Origin: Paraburkholderia azotifigens
GTDB lineage: Bacteria > Pseudomonadota > Gammaproteobacteria > Burkholderiales > Burkholderiaceae
Length of the DNA stretch: 64,000 bases
Direction of reading: 5' to 3'
Assembly (NCBI RefSeq): GCF_007995085.1
Contig: NZ_VOQS01000005.1
Location: 1,612,001 to 1,676,000 of the forward strand
The notes below the pieces were generated by a model, which was not told the origin of the DNA, did no database searches, and saw only the letters and a list, made by a program, of their open reading frames with translations. Both the position numbers and the translations under genes were made by a program. This document shows, piece after piece, positions 35,366-43,887 of this stretch; the stretch's first letter is position 1, and every line of letters starts with the position of its first letter.

Positions 35366-36592
35366 TCAGTGCTGTGCGAGCGCCTTCGAGATCCGCTCGA
35401 TCGCCAGGTCCACCGTCTGGCGTGAGCACCCGAGATTGGCACGCATAAAACCGTGCCCTTCGCCCCCGAACTTGGTCCCCTTGTCCAGCCACACACGCGC
35501 ATTGACGAGCAGGAACTCGTCGAGCGCATCAGGTGTCATGCCCAGCCCTCGGCAGTCGATCCAGGCCAGATAGAGCGAATCCATGTCAATCGCCTTCAGG
35601 CCCGCGTCCAACGCGTTGATGCGCTCCGCAAAGTGGCGCTGGTTCCGCGCGACGTAAGCCACCAGTTCGTCCACCCAGTCGTCTCCGTTCGTGAACGCTG
35701 CTTCCGTGGCGACCATGCCGAGCAGATTGATGCGGGCGTTGTGATTTCTCTCGATGGTCCGCATGATTTCGTCGCGCTTGACCTTATCGGCGATGAACAT
35801 ATTGCCGCACTGCAAGCCTGCGAGATTGAACGTCTTGCTTGCAGACGTACACGTGATGCTGTTGTGCGCAAACCGGCGATCCAGCGAAGCAAACGGCGTG
35901 TGCTTTCTCCCGTGCGCCAGCACGAAGTCGCAGTGAATTTCGTCGGCTACCACCAGAACCCCGTGTTTCAGGCAAATCTCACCCATGGTCCATAGCTCCT
36001 CTTCGGTCCACACGTTGCCCGTCGGATTGTGCGGATTGGAGAGGACAAAGATCCTGGTGTTGTCGCGAATCGCGTCTTCGAACACCTGTGCGTCGAAGCG
36101 GTAACGCTCACCGTCGAAGCGCAGGGGCGCCGTGGTCGGGTGCCGGCCATTGACCATCACGTCATGGTGAAAGTGCATATAGACCGGCGGCTGGATGAGC
36201 ACCGAGTCGCCTGGCTGTGAAAACGCCTGCACAATGGTCTTGAGCGCGACAATCACGCTAGCTATCGGCACCACCCATCCTGGGGGCACATCCCAGCCAA
36301 AGCGCCGCTGCTGCCATCCGGTCACAGCATCCAGATAACCCTTCGTGGGACCCGCTGCGTAACCATAGACACCATGTGCGACGGCGTCGTGCAGTGCATC
36401 GATCACGGCGGGCGGAGACCGGAAATCCATGTCCGCCACCCACATGGGCAAGGGCCTGGCCTGCGCGTTGACTGCCGTCGTGGCGTCCGCCAGCCCCCTC
36501 CATTTCAGGGAATTGCTGCAAGTGCGGTCGACGACGGTGTCGAAGTCAAACCGCGTCCTGCTGGCCAGCAACACATCTTCATCTTGCGTCAT
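35366..36592 (-). CDS. MalY/PatB-type PLP-dependent C-S beta-lyase
   Basis: 408 residues. The signature start FDFDTVVDRTCSNSLKW, PLPMWVADMDFRSPPAVIDAL, GVYGYAAG, FVLSNPHNPTGNVW and the PLP lysine in TCTSASKTFNLAGL match the MalY/PatB cystathionine beta-lyase group. These enzymes cleave S-substituted cysteines into a thiol, pyruvate and ammonia. Operon position before the CoA-transferase/desulfinase pair suggests release of 3-mercaptopropionate from a cysteine thioether such as S-(2-carboxyethyl)cysteine (inference). The ATG at 36592 starts the conserved protein; a long upstream in-frame extension overlaps the transporter gene and is not used. Confidence 0.88.
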   Translation of the reverse strand: MTQDEDVLLASRTRFDFDTVVDRTCSNSLKWRGLADATTAVNAQARPLPMWVADMDFRSPPAVIDALHDAVAHGVYGYAAGPTKGYLDAVTGWQQRRFGWDVPPGWVVPIASVIVALKTIVQAFSQPGDSVLIQPPVYMHFHHDVMVNGRHPTTAPLRFDGERYRFDAQVFEDAIRDNTRIFVLSNPHNPTGNVWTEEELWTMGEICLKHGVLVVADEIHCDFVLAHGRKHTPFASLDRRFAHNSITCTSASKTFNLAGLQCGNMFIADKVKRDEIMRTIERNHNARINLLGMVATEAAFTNGDDWVDELVAYVARNQRHFAERINALDAGLKAIDMDSLYLAWIDCRGLGMTPDALDEFLLVNARVWLDKGTKFGGEGHGFMRANLGCSRQTVDLAIERISKALAQH

Positions 36593-36644
36593 TGCGTTCA
36601 ACCCTTTTCCAGTCTTCCATTGCGCAAACAGCGCCAAACTAATA

Positions 36645-37937
36645 TCAGTAGCCCATGGCCTTGAGTATTGGCGAGAGGCACAGAATGACGCCGAACCCGA
36701 GCACACACCACACGCGCGGAGAGCGGTATTTCCTGAGTGCCGGCACCTTGTAGACAAGTACACACGGAATGACGAATGACGCGATACCGTAGATGGGCGC
36801 TGCAAGCTGCTGCAGCAACAGGATGGAAAACCGCGTCTGCACCCACGACCACAAACCAAGCACGATGAATACGCAGATTCCAATGGATACCAGACGCGCA
36901 TTGACGCGTTCGCGCGGAATGAAGCGGGTAAGGACGTTCATCACCACGCCCTTGATCGACTCCTCCAGTCCCAGGTAGATACCGAGGAACGCCGTAACGA
37001 TGGCGAACAGATTGAGGGCAGTCGCCATATACAGCACGCCGTTTCCTGGGATGACACTCCCAGCCAGCGCCAGGGCCGAGATGTTCTGCGCCTTAGCCGA
37101 CAGAGCCTGCTCATGCGAAAGCACAAAGGCAAACGAGGTAGCGAAGAACAGGATCGCGACTACAAGAATGGCGTACGCGATGCGATTGGCACGAAAAGCG
37201 CGGTATGTGGCCTTGCGCGGGTCCTTCTCCACCTTGCGAAACGCAATGTTCATCGGGCTTAGGACCTGGACAAACATGATGGAAAACAATGTAAATGGGG
37301 CGGTCAAAACGACATCGATTACGAAATGCTTGAGCTCTGGCAGCGCAGGCAGATTCATGCCGATATTCCATCGGGGAATCATCGCGACACCAAGAAGGAC
37401 TACTACACCGAGCTTGAAAAGCACCAGCGGACTGGATACTTTGAAAATCAGCTTTTCACCCTGCGCAGCGACTAGTACCAGCAGACACAGTAGGGCAAAC
37501 GAGAAGAGCGGGCTGTCGGAGAGTAGTCCTTTTGTCACGCCAAAGTTCTGCAGATACTTGGCCGTGTCAAAAGTCACTGCCAGCGAATAGGTCAGCATCC
37601 CCTTGACCAGCATGAAGAAGTACACCACAGCGAGGAAGACGCCCCAATTCTTGCCGAGATACTGCGTAATGATTCCGGCATAGTTCTCACATTCGGAACT
37701 CTCGGAGAGCGTCTGCAAGTACAGTTTTTGCATCATGTACATCGCTGGATATGCGAGCAGGACTGATGCAGCAAACACCCACACGCCTGTGATGCCGACT
37801 TGCACCGGCAGGAACACGATGCCGGAACCAATCGCCATGCCAATGCACAGGACGACCCATCCCATGTCATATCTGGTGAACGGCACCCTGCCAATAGATG
37901 ATTCAGATGAAATTGCCAACTCGGTGAAAGTGTTCAA
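36645..37937 (-). CDS. Amino-acid permease, HAAAP/serine-transporter type (SdaC-like)
   Basis: About 430 residues, eleven predicted membrane helices. GWVVLCIGMAIGSGIVFLPVQVG and the C-terminal LQQLAAPIYGIASFVIPCVLVYKVPALRKYRS resemble the hydroxy/aromatic amino-acid permease family. TTG at 37937 is preferred because AAGGAG lies seven bases upstream; an upstream ATG (37982) lacks a site. It sits 52 bp before the C-S lyase gene, so it probably imports the S-substituted cysteine that the lyase cleaves. Family members are proton or sodium symporters. Confidence 0.85.
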   Translation of the reverse strand: MNTFTELAISSESSIGRVPFTRYDMGWVVLCIGMAIGSGIVFLPVQVGITGVWVFAASVLLAYPAMYMMQKLYLQTLSESSECENYAGIITQYLGKNWGVFLAVVYFFMLVKGMLTYSLAVTFDTAKYLQNFGVTKGLLSDSPLFSFALLCLLVLVAAQGEKLIFKVSSPLVLFKLGVVVLLGVAMIPRWNIGMNLPALPELKHFVIDVVLTAPFTLFSIMFVQVLSPMNIAFRKVEKDPRKATYRAFRANRIAYAILVVAILFFATSFAFVLSHEQALSAKAQNISALALAGSVIPGNGVLYMATALNLFAIVTAFLGIYLGLEESIKGVVMNVLTRFIPRERVNARLVSIGICVFIVLGLWSWVQTRFSILLLQQLAAPIYGIASFVIPCVLVYKVPALRKYRSPRVWCVLGFGVILCLSPILKAMGY

Positions 37938-38088
37938 GCTTGTCTCCTTGTATGTGAACACCGTGGCGCGCGAACGCGACAAGGCATTGATACGTTTTAT
38001 TGTTCTTGTTATCGCGGGTCTTGGCGCCTCAACTGCTGTGGTAGCGCACGCAGACCCTGTTCAGTGAGAACAGGATGGTGAATCCCGC

Positions 38089-38562
38089 TCAACGCCGCGC
38101 GTGGTCCTGCAGTCGAATTGCCAGCATGTCGCCAACAGCACAGGTCACGTCGCCTGCACTCAGAATGAGATCTATCCAGGCCTTCCTCCCCTCCAGTGAA
38201 CGAAGGCGACCCTTGATCACCAGTTCAATCCCGAATGGAGTGGGTTGCCTGAAATCGACCTTCAGAGACGCCGTCACAAAACGAATTGGCTGCGGAGTGT
38301 CGTCCACGTGCCGCCCTTCCTTCTGACAGGAGAACGCAGCTGCAGATGCCGCGCCATGGCAATCGAGAAGCGAGGCAATCATCCCGCCATACACATGATC
38401 CGGAACACCGCCGCTGTACCGAATATCCGGTGTAAACCTGGCGACTGTTTCGTCCCCGAAGAGATAGCTCTTAAGGTGATGGCCGTGCGGATTGCCCGTG
38501 CCACAGCCGTAGCAGTGTGCAAACTCCGGGGGATAGGAATCCTGTATTGCGCGTGTAGACAT
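38089..38562 (-). CDS. PaaI-like hotdog-fold acyl-CoA thioesterase
   Basis: 157 residues. HCYGCGTGNPHGHHLKSYLFGDE at the N-terminus, the hotdog helix with DHVYGGMIASLLDCHGAASA, and SLKVDFRQPTPFGIELVIKG are typical of PaaI/YigI-like thioesterases. The ATG at 38562 has GAAGG seven bases upstream. It heads the seven-gene minus-strand operon. It could hydrolyse dead-end CoA esters, or act on 3-sulfinopropionyl-CoA or propionyl-CoA, preventing CoA depletion. The LysR-type operator words lie upstream. Confidence 0.85.
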   Translation of the reverse strand: MSTRAIQDSYPPEFAHCYGCGTGNPHGHHLKSYLFGDETVARFTPDIRYSGGVPDHVYGGMIASLLDCHGAASAAAFSCQKEGRHVDDTPQPIRFVTASLKVDFRQPTPFGIELVIKGRLRSLEGRKAWIDLILSAGDVTCAVGDMLAIRLQDHARR

Positions 38563-38681
38563 CTGTTTGCCTTCATGTCGGGAATGAGATGCCTGCCGCC
38601 GCCAAGGAACTGCCAGGCTGACGCCAGTCCGCACTGCTTCATCACATGATCGAATCGTACGTTTCATGTTATTCATGAACA

Positions 38682-38699
38682 ATTGAAATCACGTTCAAC
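38682..38699. promoter_or_regulatory. LysR-type operator site 1 (thioesterase/lysR intergenic)
   Basis: ATTGAAATCACGTTCAAC, a dyad (TTGAA/TTCAA), lies 120 bp before the thioesterase start. It matches site 2 (39752-39769) at 14 of 18 bases and site 3 (38782-38799) at 11. Assignment to the LysR protein at 38798 is inferred. Confidence 0.55.
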
Positions 38700-38781
38700 T
38701 ACGTTAGTGACTCGCTCCAAACGCTTGCACGGACTTGCAGCGGTGCAGCGCTATAAATATGATCCATGGATCAGCCACAAA

Positions 38782-38799
38782 CTTGAGATCCGACTCAAT
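38782..38799. promoter_or_regulatory. LysR-type operator site 3 overlapping the lysR start
   Basis: CTTGAGATCCGACTCAAT ends on the lysR start codon (ATG at 38798). It keeps the TTGA-ATC-TCAA skeleton of sites 1 and 2 and would allow autorepression, usual for LysR regulators. Confidence 0.45.
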
Positions 38800-39715
38800 G
38801 GGACGCCGAACAGGAACAACCGCACCGACTCTCCGGCAGCTCGAGCTTCTGCTGGCCCTGACCTCTTCTGACGGAATCGCGGGTGCGGGCGCAAAGCTGG
38901 GAATGTCACCCTCCGCAACCAGTCACGCATTGCGGGCGCTGGAGACCGCACTTGGAACGGAACTGGTCGACCGCAACGCATCGGGGATCGCCCTGACCTA
39001 TACAGGCGAACATGTTCTCCCTCACGTTCGCGACGTCTTTGCGTCCCTCCAGCTGGTCCAGGCAACGGCACTGGCCGGCGCAGAGCTAAAGACGGGGTTG
39101 TTGCGCCTGGGCTCGTTCGGCGCGAGCGCTACGATAAGGGTCCTTCCGCCGCTCATAGAGCGGTTCAAGGCTCGCTATCCCGGCGTTGACGTTGTGGTCA
39201 CCGAAAAACCCGATGAACAAACGTCACGAGATCTGATCGAGCGCCGTCTGGAACTTGCGGCGGTCACACTGCCGAAGTCAGACTTCGACTCGCAAACCCT
39301 CGCCGTCGATGAGCTTGTTGCGGTTTTGCCGTCCGGCCACGCTCTGGCAAAGCTGGAGACCGTTCCGCTCAGCGAGATGACAGCGGACCCTTTTATCCTT
39401 ACGCGCGCAGGGTCGCAGGCCCTGGTCACCAAGCTGTTTTCCAGGAACGGGCTACGGCCGAGGGTGACCTACGAATTGCTGCAACTGATGTCCATTCTGG
39501 AGCTGGTTGCGGGCGGAAAAGGGGTCTCCATTCTGGCGAAGCTGGCGCTGCCGGATCGGTACAGCGGTACCGTCTTCCGCCCTCTCTCCCCGGGCACTTC
39601 ACGACGCATCGGATTGGTGTGCCTCAATGAAAACCGTCTTTCTCCCGTGGCGCGGGCGTTCTGGCAGGAAACCCGCCGGTATCAAGCGAGCCTGAAGGCC
39701 GCGCCGCGCAGGTGA
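38798..39715 (+). CDS. LysR family transcriptional regulator
   Basis: 305 residues. N-terminal helix-turn-helix PTLRQLELLLALTSSDGIAGAGAKLGMSPSATSHALRALE, then a periplasmic-binding-like effector domain (RLGSFGASATIRVLPPLIERF). The start is probably the ATG at 38798, since conserved sequence begins soon after; upstream ATGs lack sites. It stands between the thioesterase-led operon and the dioxygenase/MFS pair, and matching TTGAA/TTCAA dyads lie on both sides, so it probably activates both halves of the organosulfur pathway. Confidence 0.9.
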   Translation: MGRRTGTTAPTLRQLELLLALTSSDGIAGAGAKLGMSPSATSHALRALETALGTELVDRNASGIALTYTGEHVLPHVRDVFASLQLVQATALAGAELKTGLLRLGSFGASATIRVLPPLIERFKARYPGVDVVVTEKPDEQTSRDLIERRLELAAVTLPKSDFDSQTLAVDELVAVLPSGHALAKLETVPLSEMTADPFILTRAGSQALVTKLFSRNGLRPRVTYELLQLMSILELVAGGKGVSILAKLALPDRYSGTVFRPLSPGTSRRIGLVCLNENRLSPVARAFWQETRRYQASLKAAPRR

Positions 39716-39751
39716 TGCAAAGAGGTAGTCAAGCAACGACGGGCGGAGCCG

Positions 39752-39769
39752 ATTGAAGTCAGATTCAAT
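39752..39769. promoter_or_regulatory. LysR-type operator site 2 upstream of the dioxygenase
   Basis: ATTGAAGTCAGATTCAAT, a dyad of the same form as site 1, located 121 bp before the dioxygenase start (39890), almost the same distance as site 1 before the thioesterase. Confidence 0.55.
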
Positions 39770-39889
39770 TGCTCGTGAAGAATGATGAAGCAACAATCTG
39801 GACAGCCCCGAGGCCTCTGCACGCCGTATCAAGGTTCAGAAGTAGATCCCGGGGGCAGTTGCGACAGAACTAACCACCGGAGACATTTC

Positions 39890-40468
39890 ATGGAAGAAAC
39901 GCCCACCTGCTTCGACCGGTTTGTCCGCGACTTTACGCGGCTCGTCGACGATTTTTCGGGCGACGAGGACGAAATTCTGCGACAAGGCCGTGAGCTCCTC
40001 GCAGATCTCGTCGGCCGGGATGACTGGCTTGCGGACCGGTACGCGCAACCACATCCTCAGTACTATCAACAGTATCTCCTCCATGCCGATCCGGCAGACC
40101 GTTTTTCGGTTGTCAGTTTCGTATGGGGGCCGGGTCAAAGAACACCAATTCACAATCACACGGTTTGGGCGCTGATCGGTATCTTGAGGGGTGGAGAGCG
40201 TGCAGAGTCGTTCGAAGTCGTTTCGCCTGGCCTGCCGATGCGGTCACTTGGGGATGAAGGTCTCGGCCCGGGAACAGTCGAGAGCATCTCTCCGCGCACC
40301 GGCGACATTCATCGCGTTTCCAACCTCTACGAGGATCGCATCTCGATCAGTATCCATGTGTACGGCGGCAACATCGGGAGGATCTCGCGACATGTCTTCG
40401 AGCCGGAAACAAGCATGCCGAAGACGTTCATTTCCGGGTATTCCAACGAATCCGAGAATTCGGCGTAA
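39890..40468 (+). CDS. mdo: 3-Mercaptopropionate dioxygenase-like thiol dioxygenase (cupin, CDO family)
   Basis: 192 residues, PF05995 cupin. The three iron-binding histidines are H88 and H90 (PIHNH) and H141 (GDIHRV). The Ser-His-Tyr triad is seen as S154, H156 and Y158 (SIHVYGG). A Gln in HPQYYQQYLLH occupies the position that distinguishes 3-mercaptopropionate dioxygenase from cysteine dioxygenase, which has Arg. No crosslinking Cys is present. The product would be 3-sulfinopropionate, substrate of the CoA-transferase and desulfinase encoded divergently. The ATG at 39890 precedes MEETPTCF; the longer upstream frame is non-conserved. Confidence 0.87.
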   Translation: MEETPTCFDRFVRDFTRLVDDFSGDEDEILRQGRELLADLVGRDDWLADRYAQPHPQYYQQYLLHADPADRFSVVSFVWGPGQRTPIHNHTVWALIGILRGGERAESFEVVSPGLPMRSLGDEGLGPGTVESISPRTGDIHRVSNLYEDRISISIHVYGGNIGRISRHVFEPETSMPKTFISGYSNESENSA

Positions 40469-40476
40469 TCCATTCA

Positions 40477-41742
40477 ATGTCAGAAGTTAATCCGGGCACC
40501 GTCGGCGACTGGCGTTCTTCGTCGGAATACGCGCACGCCAGGGGCAATGTCGCAAGGCTCACAATTGCCCAGGCGCTTGCCGGCGCGAACTCGACCGTCT
40601 TCTATGCAACCGGCGCTATCGTCGGCAACACGCTCGCGCCCAGTCACGCTTTGGCGACCCTGCCAATCTCGATGTTTGTGGCAGGGATGGCGGCATCCTC
40701 GCTGCCGGCCGGGGCGATCGCCCAACGCTGGGGGCGACGTACTGCATTCATGGCGGGAACCGCATGCGGCGTGCTCGCCGGCCTGCTTGCGGCCTGGGCT
40801 GTGATGCTGGGCTCATTCTGGATCTTTTGCGTGGCGACGTTTTGCGGCGGCGCTTACGCCGCTGTGGTGCTTTCGTTCCGCTTCGCAGCCGCGGATTGCG
40901 TGCCGCTGGAACGGCGCCCCCGTGCGTTGTCGTTCGTCATGGCGGGCGGAGTCTTCGCCGGGGTAATCGGCCCCCAGCTAGTCACCTGGACCATGAATCT
41001 GTGGGCGCCGTACACATTCGCGGCGACCTATTTGGCGCAAGCGGCAGTGGGCACCCTGTCTGGACTCATACTCCTGGGCATTCGTCTCGCCAAGCCTACG
41101 AAGGCAGAGACCGCAGGAGGACGCCCGATCGCCGTCATCGCCCGGCAGGCCCGGTTTGTTACCGCCGTGATCTGCGCGGTTGTCTCATATCTGCTAATGA
41201 ATTTCCTCATGACGGCCGCCCCTTTGGCAATGCACATGTGCGGGCTGTCGCAGAAGGCGTCCAATCTCGGGATTCAATGGCACGTCATCGCGATGTACGC
41301 GCCCGGCTTCTTCACAGGGAGGCTGATTGCGCGTTTCGGTGCGCAAAGGGTCGTTATGGCGGGGCTGGCGCTTACAGCGCTTTCGACGGCTACCGGCTTG
41401 ATGGGTGTAGATCAGGCGCACTTCTGGCTGGCCCTCATACTGCTTGGCGTGGGGTGGAACTTCGGCTTTGTGGGGGCATCGGCCCTGGTGCTCGAATGTC
41501 ATCTGCCCGAGGAGAAGGCGCGGGTGCAATCGCTCAATGACTTCATCGTGTTCGGGACGATGGCCTTCGGCTCGTTTCTGTCGGGCGACCTGCTGGCTAC
41601 CCGCGGATGGAACACGGTACTTGGGCTCTCGCTCGTTCCGCTAGCCCTCGCAATCATCGCGTTGCCTGGCTCGGCGGTGGCAAGTCGAGGCGCCCGCCGG
41701 CAGAACGCGATAAGCGCCCCGAAGGCTGATTCAATTGGATAG
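40477..41742 (+). CDS. MFS transporter
   Basis: 421 residues, 12 predicted helices. GAIAQRWGRRTAFMAGTACGVLAGLL is the classic loop 2-3 motif, and the second half has GRLIARFGAQRVVMAGLAL. It begins 8 bp after the dioxygenase stop, so it is co-transcribed. The related YbfB/nitrate-like MFS proteins often accompany organosulfur genes; sulfite efflux or acid uptake are candidates. Substrate not readable from sequence. Confidence 0.86.
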   Translation: MSEVNPGTVGDWRSSSEYAHARGNVARLTIAQALAGANSTVFYATGAIVGNTLAPSHALATLPISMFVAGMAASSLPAGAIAQRWGRRTAFMAGTACGVLAGLLAAWAVMLGSFWIFCVATFCGGAYAAVVLSFRFAAADCVPLERRPRALSFVMAGGVFAGVIGPQLVTWTMNLWAPYTFAATYLAQAAVGTLSGLILLGIRLAKPTKAETAGGRPIAVIARQARFVTAVICAVVSYLLMNFLMTAAPLAMHMCGLSQKASNLGIQWHVIAMYAPGFFTGRLIARFGAQRVVMAGLALTALSTATGLMGVDQAHFWLALILLGVGWNFGFVGASALVLECHLPEEKARVQSLNDFIVFGTMAFGSFLSGDLLATRGWNTVLGLSLVPLALAIIALPGSAVASRGARRQNAISAPKADSIG

Positions 41743-42113
41743 ACGCGCCGTTGCCGCTATTGTCGAGCGAACGGGTCCAACCAGGGCATGGCGAACAAGA
41801 GCCGTGCCCCGCGAAGTCGGGACTCCTGCCGACTACGATTGACGACCTCGCTCGTGTTGTCCACGTTGCCCGTGACAAGGACCATACGAAACCGGACATC
41901 GCCGCTCTTCACTTTCTGGTAGGCCACTCTCCGTCGCTCGAGGTTCGGAGCATTGCCAGTTCGTACTATCACGCGTAGGCCATGTTACGCATCTCGCACG
42001 TGAATACGGTGCGCTATGGGGATGTCGGGCCTTCTGCTTCGCAAGAAGGTCCACTGTCGGTACATCACGAGAGCGCCCGTCGAACGAACGCCCCATCGCC
42101 TCGCGCGTAGCCT
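41743..42113. other. Intergenic stretch with a possible terminator hairpin
   Basis: 371 bp between the convergent MFS and TetR genes. No protein is recognisable. An imperfect hairpin (GGGCCTTCTGC / GCAAGAAGGTCC) lies at 42028-42053 and could end transcription in either direction. Confidence 0.45.
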
Positions 42114-42737
42114 TTACTTCGATACTGATCTGGAAGCCTGCGGACGCGCACCGTAGCGCAATCCGTCCAGAAACAAACTCACCAACCTACGGGCATCAAG
42201 CGGGTCGGGACATGCGAGTGGAGCACAGAGTGCGCCCACTGCGCACAAGAGCTCGTCCGGCTGGACGCCCTCGCGAATTTCGCCTGCAGCTGTCGCCGTA
42301 TCGAGGAGACGCTGAACGACCGGCCGGAGTCGTTGCAAAAAATACAGCGGCAAAGCCTTCAACGCCGGGTCGCCAGAATTCAGGGCGGCGGCCAGACCAC
42401 GCCTCTTCGTCACGAACTCGACATAGCGGTCCACCCATTCCAGTAATGCCTCTCCGGCGCCAAGCGTGGCGGCAAGTTCAACGCCAGCGTCCGCGCAGGC
42501 GTCCACCTCACTGCACAATGCAGCCACCACAAGGTCGGAACGTTGCGGGAAGTGGCGATAGATCGTGCCGATGCCGACACCAGCCTTTTGCGCAATCTCG
42601 CGCACCGGAGCATCGATACCCGAGGATTCGAAAACATCCAGTGCTGTTCGCAGGAGCGTGTCTATGTTGCGTCGTGCGTCAGCGCGCACCGGGCGCGGCG
42701 CACTTTCGTTTGCGGACTTGTTCGTTTTGCTGCTCAA
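42114..42737 (-). CDS. TetR family transcriptional regulator
   Basis: 207 residues. N-terminal DARRNIDTLLRTALDVFESSGIDAPVREIAQKAGVGIGTIYRHFPQR is a standard TetR helix-turn-helix; the C-terminal ligand domain is of the SACE/YbiH-like kind. The TTG at 42737, with AAGGGG six bases upstream, is chosen. An earlier TTG (42779) would put the operator inside the coding region. Divergent from an SDR gene with a strong dyad operator between them, so it probably represses the SDR and itself. Confidence 0.87.
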   Translation of the reverse strand: MSSKTNKSANESAPRPVRADARRNIDTLLRTALDVFESSGIDAPVREIAQKAGVGIGTIYRHFPQRSDLVVAALCSEVDACADAGVELAATLGAGEALLEWVDRYVEFVTKRRGLAAALNSGDPALKALPLYFLQRLRPVVQRLLDTATAAGEIREGVQPDELLCAVGALCAPLACPDPLDARRLVSLFLDGLRYGARPQASRSVSK

Positions 42738-42752
42738 TTCATTCCCCTTGCT

Positions 42753-42801
42753 AAGCGGAACGTTGTTCCGTATAGTCAATAACCGGAGCGACGTTCCGCT
42801 T
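42753..42801. promoter_or_regulatory. Paired TetR operators between tetR and SDR
   Basis: AAGCGGAACGTTGTTCCG (42753-42770) and its near-complement at 42784-42801 form an 18-bp inverted repeat with 16 matches. Each arm is itself a dyad, CGGAAC-N3-GTTCCG (perfect on the left, one mismatch on the right). Two repressor dimers could bind here. Confidence 0.68.
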
Positions 42802-42853
42802 GCATTGTAACCGTAAGCGAATCGCTTTCACCCATCATTGGATCGGAGCAAAC

Positions 42854-43606
42854 ATGCAGAGCACACCCGTCGCACTCGTTACCGGTGCAAACAAAGGAAT
42901 TGGCCTTCAGATCGCCAAGGATCTGGCGGCGAAAGGTTTCAAGGTACTCGTCGGAGCCCGCAAGCTGGACCTCGGCGTGGCGGCAGCTAGAAGCATCGGC
43001 GGAGGCGCTCAAGCCATCCGGCTCGACGTGACGGATCGATCGACGATTGCGGAAGCAGCCAGGCAGATCGAGGAGACGGTGGGACGTCTCGATGTGCTGG
43101 TCAACAACGCGGGGATCTCGCGTCCAATCAAGCCGGGGACACCTATCGAAGAAATGAGGGACGGCGATAAGCTGAGCCGTGTATCAGTCGCCGATATGAG
43201 CGTCGTGTTTGAGACAAACGTGTTTGGGGTGGTTGCCGTTACACAGGCGATGTTGCCGCTCCTCCGTAAAGCACCGGCCGGACGCATCGTAAATATTTCG
43301 AGCGCAGGCGGCTCCCTTACGCTGAAAGACAGCCCGTCGGAGTTCTCGCGGCAGTACGTCGGACTTTATCAAGCCTCGAAAGCGGCACTCAACGCCGTCA
43401 CGCAAGCGTTCGCCATTGAACTGGAGGGCACGAGCATTAAGGTCAACGCAGCCTGCCCTGGCTTCACTGCAACCGCTATTAGTAACTTTGCACCGGGCGC
43501 GGGGTCGGTTGAAGATGCGGCACGAGAACCGGTTCGCCTGGCTCTTCTTGATGCGAATGGACCGACCGGCACGTTCTCGAACGTTGATGGTCCTCTACCT
43601 TGGTGA
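42854..43606 (+). CDS. SDR family oxidoreductase
   Basis: 250 residues. TGANKGIGLQIAKDL cofactor loop, VNNAGISRP, catalytic ISSAGGS and YQASKAALNA. The long insert between Ser and Tyr and the NKGIG form resemble carbonyl-reductase-like SDRs that act on diverse aldehydes and ketones. The ATG at 42854 has GGAG nine bases upstream. It is paired with the divergent TetR repressor, a common setup for inducible detoxifying reductases. It has no evident link to the neighbouring catabolic operons. Confidence 0.9.
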   Translation: MQSTPVALVTGANKGIGLQIAKDLAAKGFKVLVGARKLDLGVAAARSIGGGAQAIRLDVTDRSTIAEAARQIEETVGRLDVLVNNAGISRPIKPGTPIEEMRDGDKLSRVSVADMSVVFETNVFGVVAVTQAMLPLLRKAPAGRIVNISSAGGSLTLKDSPSEFSRQYVGLYQASKAALNAVTQAFAIELEGTSIKVNAACPGFTATAISNFAPGAGSVEDAAREPVRLALLDANGPTGTFSNVDGPLPW

Positions 43607-43887
43607 CATAAACCGCGAAACGCCTCAGGGATGGATGAGCAAGGGCCTTCCCCGCGCCAGCTGACGAATCGCCGTGCCTGTGTGTCTGTCGTCAACTAGA
43701 ACTACCGGCAGAACTAATTGTCTGCCAGACACCTGGTGTGGTGCTTCGCCAGTCCACGATACCTCGCCCTCGGATATCCGGACTGACATTTGAGCACCCG
43801 GAACGGGTGCTCCAGTCGGTACGCGGTCGCGCTCGCAGGATTCAACTTCGCGCGAAGGAAACGTGAGCCCCCACGCGCATGGACTGC

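Noticed and set aside
39890..40468. Cysteine dioxygenase
   Set aside because: Same family, but the crosslinking Cys is missing, Gln replaces the carboxylate-binding Arg, and the neighbours (CoA-transferase, desulfinase) point to 3-mercaptopropionate.
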